NCBI RefSeq assembly: GCF_019049675.1
Contig: NZ_JAFMOW010000043.1
Location: 1-45,545, forward strand
DNA: 45,545 bases
DNA from: Rahnella bonaserana
GTDB taxonomy: Bacteria > Pseudomonadota > Gammaproteobacteria > Enterobacterales > Enterobacteriaceae
Direction of reading: 5' to 3'
How positions within the stretch are numbered: position 1 is the stretch's first letter; each line of letters opens with the position of its first letter. Of this stretch, positions 45,138 to 45,545 are shown piece by piece. The translations under genes were made by a program, and so were the position numbers. The notes under the pieces are model-generated. The model saw nothing but the letters and a program-made list of their open reading frames with translations. It was not told the origin of the DNA and searched no databases.

Positions 45138-45290
45138 ATCAGTGAGGCCGCACCACAGAATCAACCAGGCACGACCTGCCTTCAGTGGAACGTCAGAGCA
45201 GGCCATCAGCCTGTACCTGAACAAATTCAGTAAACTGCTACAGCCCGATCACTGCCTGGATGAGGTAAGAAATTTGTTATTTTGTGCTAA

Positions 45291-45321
45291 AAATCAAACC
45301 TACTTGGGGTTTGATTTTTTT
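45291..45321 (+). terminator. rho-independent terminator of an unknown transcript
   Basis: AAATCAAACC pairs with GGTTTGATTT around a 7-base loop and runs into a tract of T. No annotated gene lies between it and the previous terminator. Confidence 0.8.
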
Positions 45322-45545
45322 CGCTCAAGAAACTAGAAAATTCCTAGCTGAGAACCATAAAAATTACGATTTGTTTAGCCATCATTGAGTTCTGGTGATT
45401 ATTTGCCATTGTTTTTATCTCACAAATCGCGTTCAAAACCATGTCAATAAGACGATGAAAATAGTTGAAAGCAAATATAAACAGGTAATGTAACTGTTTA
45501 TTATTCCTGTCTGGTCTTTCATGCTATTAAAGTGTTAAAAGTCGG

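Larger units (their letters stand above)
45010..45545. other. gene-poor AT-rich tail with two terminators
   Basis: This stretch of more than 500 bp holds two intrinsic terminators (45097-45137 and 45291-45321) and no recognisable gene. The GC-richer island at about 45140-45270 between them has an open plus-strand frame (EQAISLYLNKFSKLLQPDH) of unknown relation. It may be a decayed gene or mobile-element fragment, or the template of a small RNA ending at the second terminator. After 45330 nothing was seen. Confidence 0.4.

Noticed and set aside
45142-45336. 64-codon open frame in the terminal gene-poor region
   Set aside because: It runs through a strong terminator hairpin and has no recognisable family or good ribosome binding site; described only as part of the unexplained island.
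1-45545. CRISPR arrays, tRNA or rRNA genes, phage attachment sites and intact insertion sequences
   Set aside because: No regularly spaced repeats, cloverleaf-like sequences, integrase or transposase genes with terminal repeats were seen on reading both strands.

Overview
The window looks like chromosomal DNA of a gamma-proteobacterium of the order Enterobacterales. The gene order gorA-rlmJ-(insert)-prlC-rsmJ-uspA-uspB-pitA-yhiN matches the E. coli neighbourhood, and the proteins are close to their E. coli counterparts. The mix of a chromosomal Qnr-like gene, an mqo gene, a stand-alone Hcp and a tandem DUF3304/DUF2235 locus suggests an environmental Yersiniaceae-type organism (Rahnella, Ewingella or Serratia relatives). 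That genus-level placement is inference from gene content only.

Layout. (1) 1-3558: the tail of one and three complete tandem paralogues of a small inner-membrane-anchored DUF3304-like protein, followed by a DUF2235/Tle1-like putative type VI secretion effector. This is read as an effector with a multiplied immunity set. (2) 3947-8457: mqo; a RelE-type toxin-antitoxin operon with its operator palindrome; an NCS1 (CytX-like) permease; and a Qnr-family pentapeptide-repeat protein. (3) 8645-16381: a secreted Dcp-type dipeptidase, ada with a downstream PEP-mutase-like gene, a YdeE-like MFS exporter, and a TetR/14-TM MFS efflux pair. (4) 16595-24249: an orphan Hcp, an ABC exporter, a FemAB-like acyltransferase, a CynT-type carbonic anhydrase, MsrA, and a LysR/tautomerase/EamA divergent cluster. 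(5) 24302-28443: a haloperoxidase-like hydrolase, a YcaC-like hydrolase, LysR, an ABM-domain monooxygenase, and the SOS-type nuclease Cho with a LexA box.

(6) 28506-42931: the conserved housekeeping block gorA, rlmJ, prlC, rsmJ, uspA, uspB, pitA, yhiN. It is interrupted between rlmJ and prlC by a four-gene beta-glucoside operon: GH4 6-phospho-beta-glucosidase, PTS EIIC, Gfo/Idh/MocA oxidoreductase and GntR/UTRA regulator. No EIIA or EIIB gene is present. (7) 42932-45545: an AT-rich accessory end with an unrecognised 163-aa protein, a LysR regulator, an unrecognised 88-aa protein and a gene-poor tail bearing two strong terminators.

The most interesting candidates are the tandem immunity-like array with its effector, in which the expected serine nucleophile position reads as aspartate; the Qnr homologue; the Phd/RelB hybrid antitoxin; the PTS operon without EIIA/EIIB; and the unknown 163-aa protein at the right end. 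No tRNA, rRNA, CRISPR array or intact insertion sequence was recognised.
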